Shown: one piece after another, positions 5,412 to 5,882 of the stretch
Position numbering within the stretch: the first letter of the stretch is position 1
How the letters are laid out: each line of letters begins with the position of its first letter
NCBI GenBank assembly: GCA_012727545.1
Contig: JAAYHA010000351.1
Span: 1-5,882 of the forward strand
Direction: 5' to 3'
Source of the DNA: Synergistaceae bacterium
GTDB lineage: Bacteria > Synergistota > Synergistia > Synergistales > Synergistaceae
Length of the DNA stretch: 5,882 nt
Made by a program: the position numbers and the translations under genes
The notes under the pieces: model-generated
The model's input: the letters and a program-made list of their open reading frames with translations, nothing else
The model's database searches: none
Told to the model about the DNA's origin: nothing

Positions 5412-5882
5412 TTACCCATTCATCTTTTTTATCGCATTTAAAGAACGATCGTAGTCATCCTCAAATACCTCGATAGTCATTACCCTATCTCTTCCTCCGG
5501 ACATCATCTCCACGACAGACCTGAAGAGTTCCGGATCCATGTATGAGAGATCTCTGTGGTCGGTCCCGTCGGACATAACGCCGTGGATGTGAAGGACCCT
5601 TACGTCGTCTGCCAGGTTCCCCGTAGTTTCAAGCACAGGGCGGTCACATTTGATGAGATGTCCCACATCCAGACATATTGAAATCCCTGCAAAATCCGCG
5701 AGGTGCTTGACATAGCGCGGATCATAGTCCAGAGTTTCAATGCAGATCTTTCTGCGGTCATCCACAGCGCCGGCAATTTTTTCTGCCGACTTGATGCTCT
5801 TTTCAAGCCAGCTGCCCATCTCAGCGCTTGGGAAATTACCTCTCTTTTCTCCAACGACATGAAGTATCCAGGCAAATGGATC
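5412..5882 (-). CDS. Partial TIM-barrel protein, AP endonuclease 2 / sugar phosphate isomerase-like; possible cobamide-remodelling CbiR
   Basis: The open frame runs from the stop at 5412 to the window edge without interruption, so the 5' part is missing and 156 C-terminal residues are visible. The ATG at 5819 is therefore internal. Visible residues show a metal-binding TIM-barrel pattern of the AP_endonuc_2 superfamily: ILHV (His8), CIETL (Glu49), CLDVGHL (Asp72, His75), VLHIHG (His98, His100), DHRDLS (Asp108, His109) and TIEVF (Glu138). These alternate with strand-helix units, as in the C-terminal half of such a barrel. The superfamily includes sugar isomerases, endonuclease IV and the cobamide hydrolase CbiR. 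The HIHG...DH motif and the nearby B12 riboswitch-controlled receptor make CbiR attractive, but this is inference from context and a remembered motif. Orientation is convergent to feoB. Confidence 0.8.
   Translation of the reverse strand, partial: DPFAWILHVVGEKRGNFPSAEMGSWLEKSIKSAEKIAGAVDDRRKICIETLDYDPRYVKHLADFAGISICLDVGHLIKCDRPVLETTGNLADDVRVLHIHGVMSDGTDHRDLSYMDPELFRSVVEMMSGGRDRVMTIEVFEDDYDRSLNAIKKMNG

Overview
The window looks like a chromosomal stretch from a diderm anaerobic bacterium. It combines an outer-membrane TonB-dependent receptor, which requires two membranes, with a Feo ferrous-iron operon carrying two small feoA genes and strong GGAGG-type ribosome binding sites. A Synergistota-like host would fit this mixture, but that is an inference from gene style, not a proven placement.

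Layout. Positions 1-36 are the downstream edge of the receptor gene. Positions 37-2001 (minus strand) encode a BtuB-like TonB-dependent receptor. Positions 2002-2549 hold no gene but are dense with control elements. On the minus strand, in order of transcription, these are a sigma70-type promoter (2411-2383), a cobalamin riboswitch aptamer (about 2360-2216), an intervening hairpin (2178-2147), a strong intrinsic terminator (2130-2096) and the receptor's ribosome binding site. On the plus strand the same gap holds the feo promoter (2475-2504) and an inverted-repeat operator (2512-2529). The plus-strand operon follows: feoA1 (2550-2759), feoA2 (2777-2998), a weak attenuator-like hairpin, a second copy of the operator (3069-3086) and feoB (3102-5276). 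Positions 5277-5411 contain two hairpins between convergent genes. From 5412 to the window edge a minus-strand gene, cut off at its 5' end, encodes a TIM-barrel protein of the AP endonuclease 2 / sugar phosphate isomerase type. It may be a cobamide-remodelling enzyme of the CbiR kind.

How it works together. Two metal-nutrient uptake systems are transcribed back to back from one intergenic region. The first takes up cobamide across the outer membrane and is switched off by B12 through the riboswitch and terminator. The second takes up Fe(II) across the inner membrane and is probably repressed by a DtxR/MntR-type metalloregulator acting at two matched palindromes. If the partial gene at the right edge really acts on cobamides, feo is embedded within a B12 uptake and remodelling neighbourhood. 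All main genes look intact, and no mobile element, CRISPR array, tRNA or rRNA was seen.
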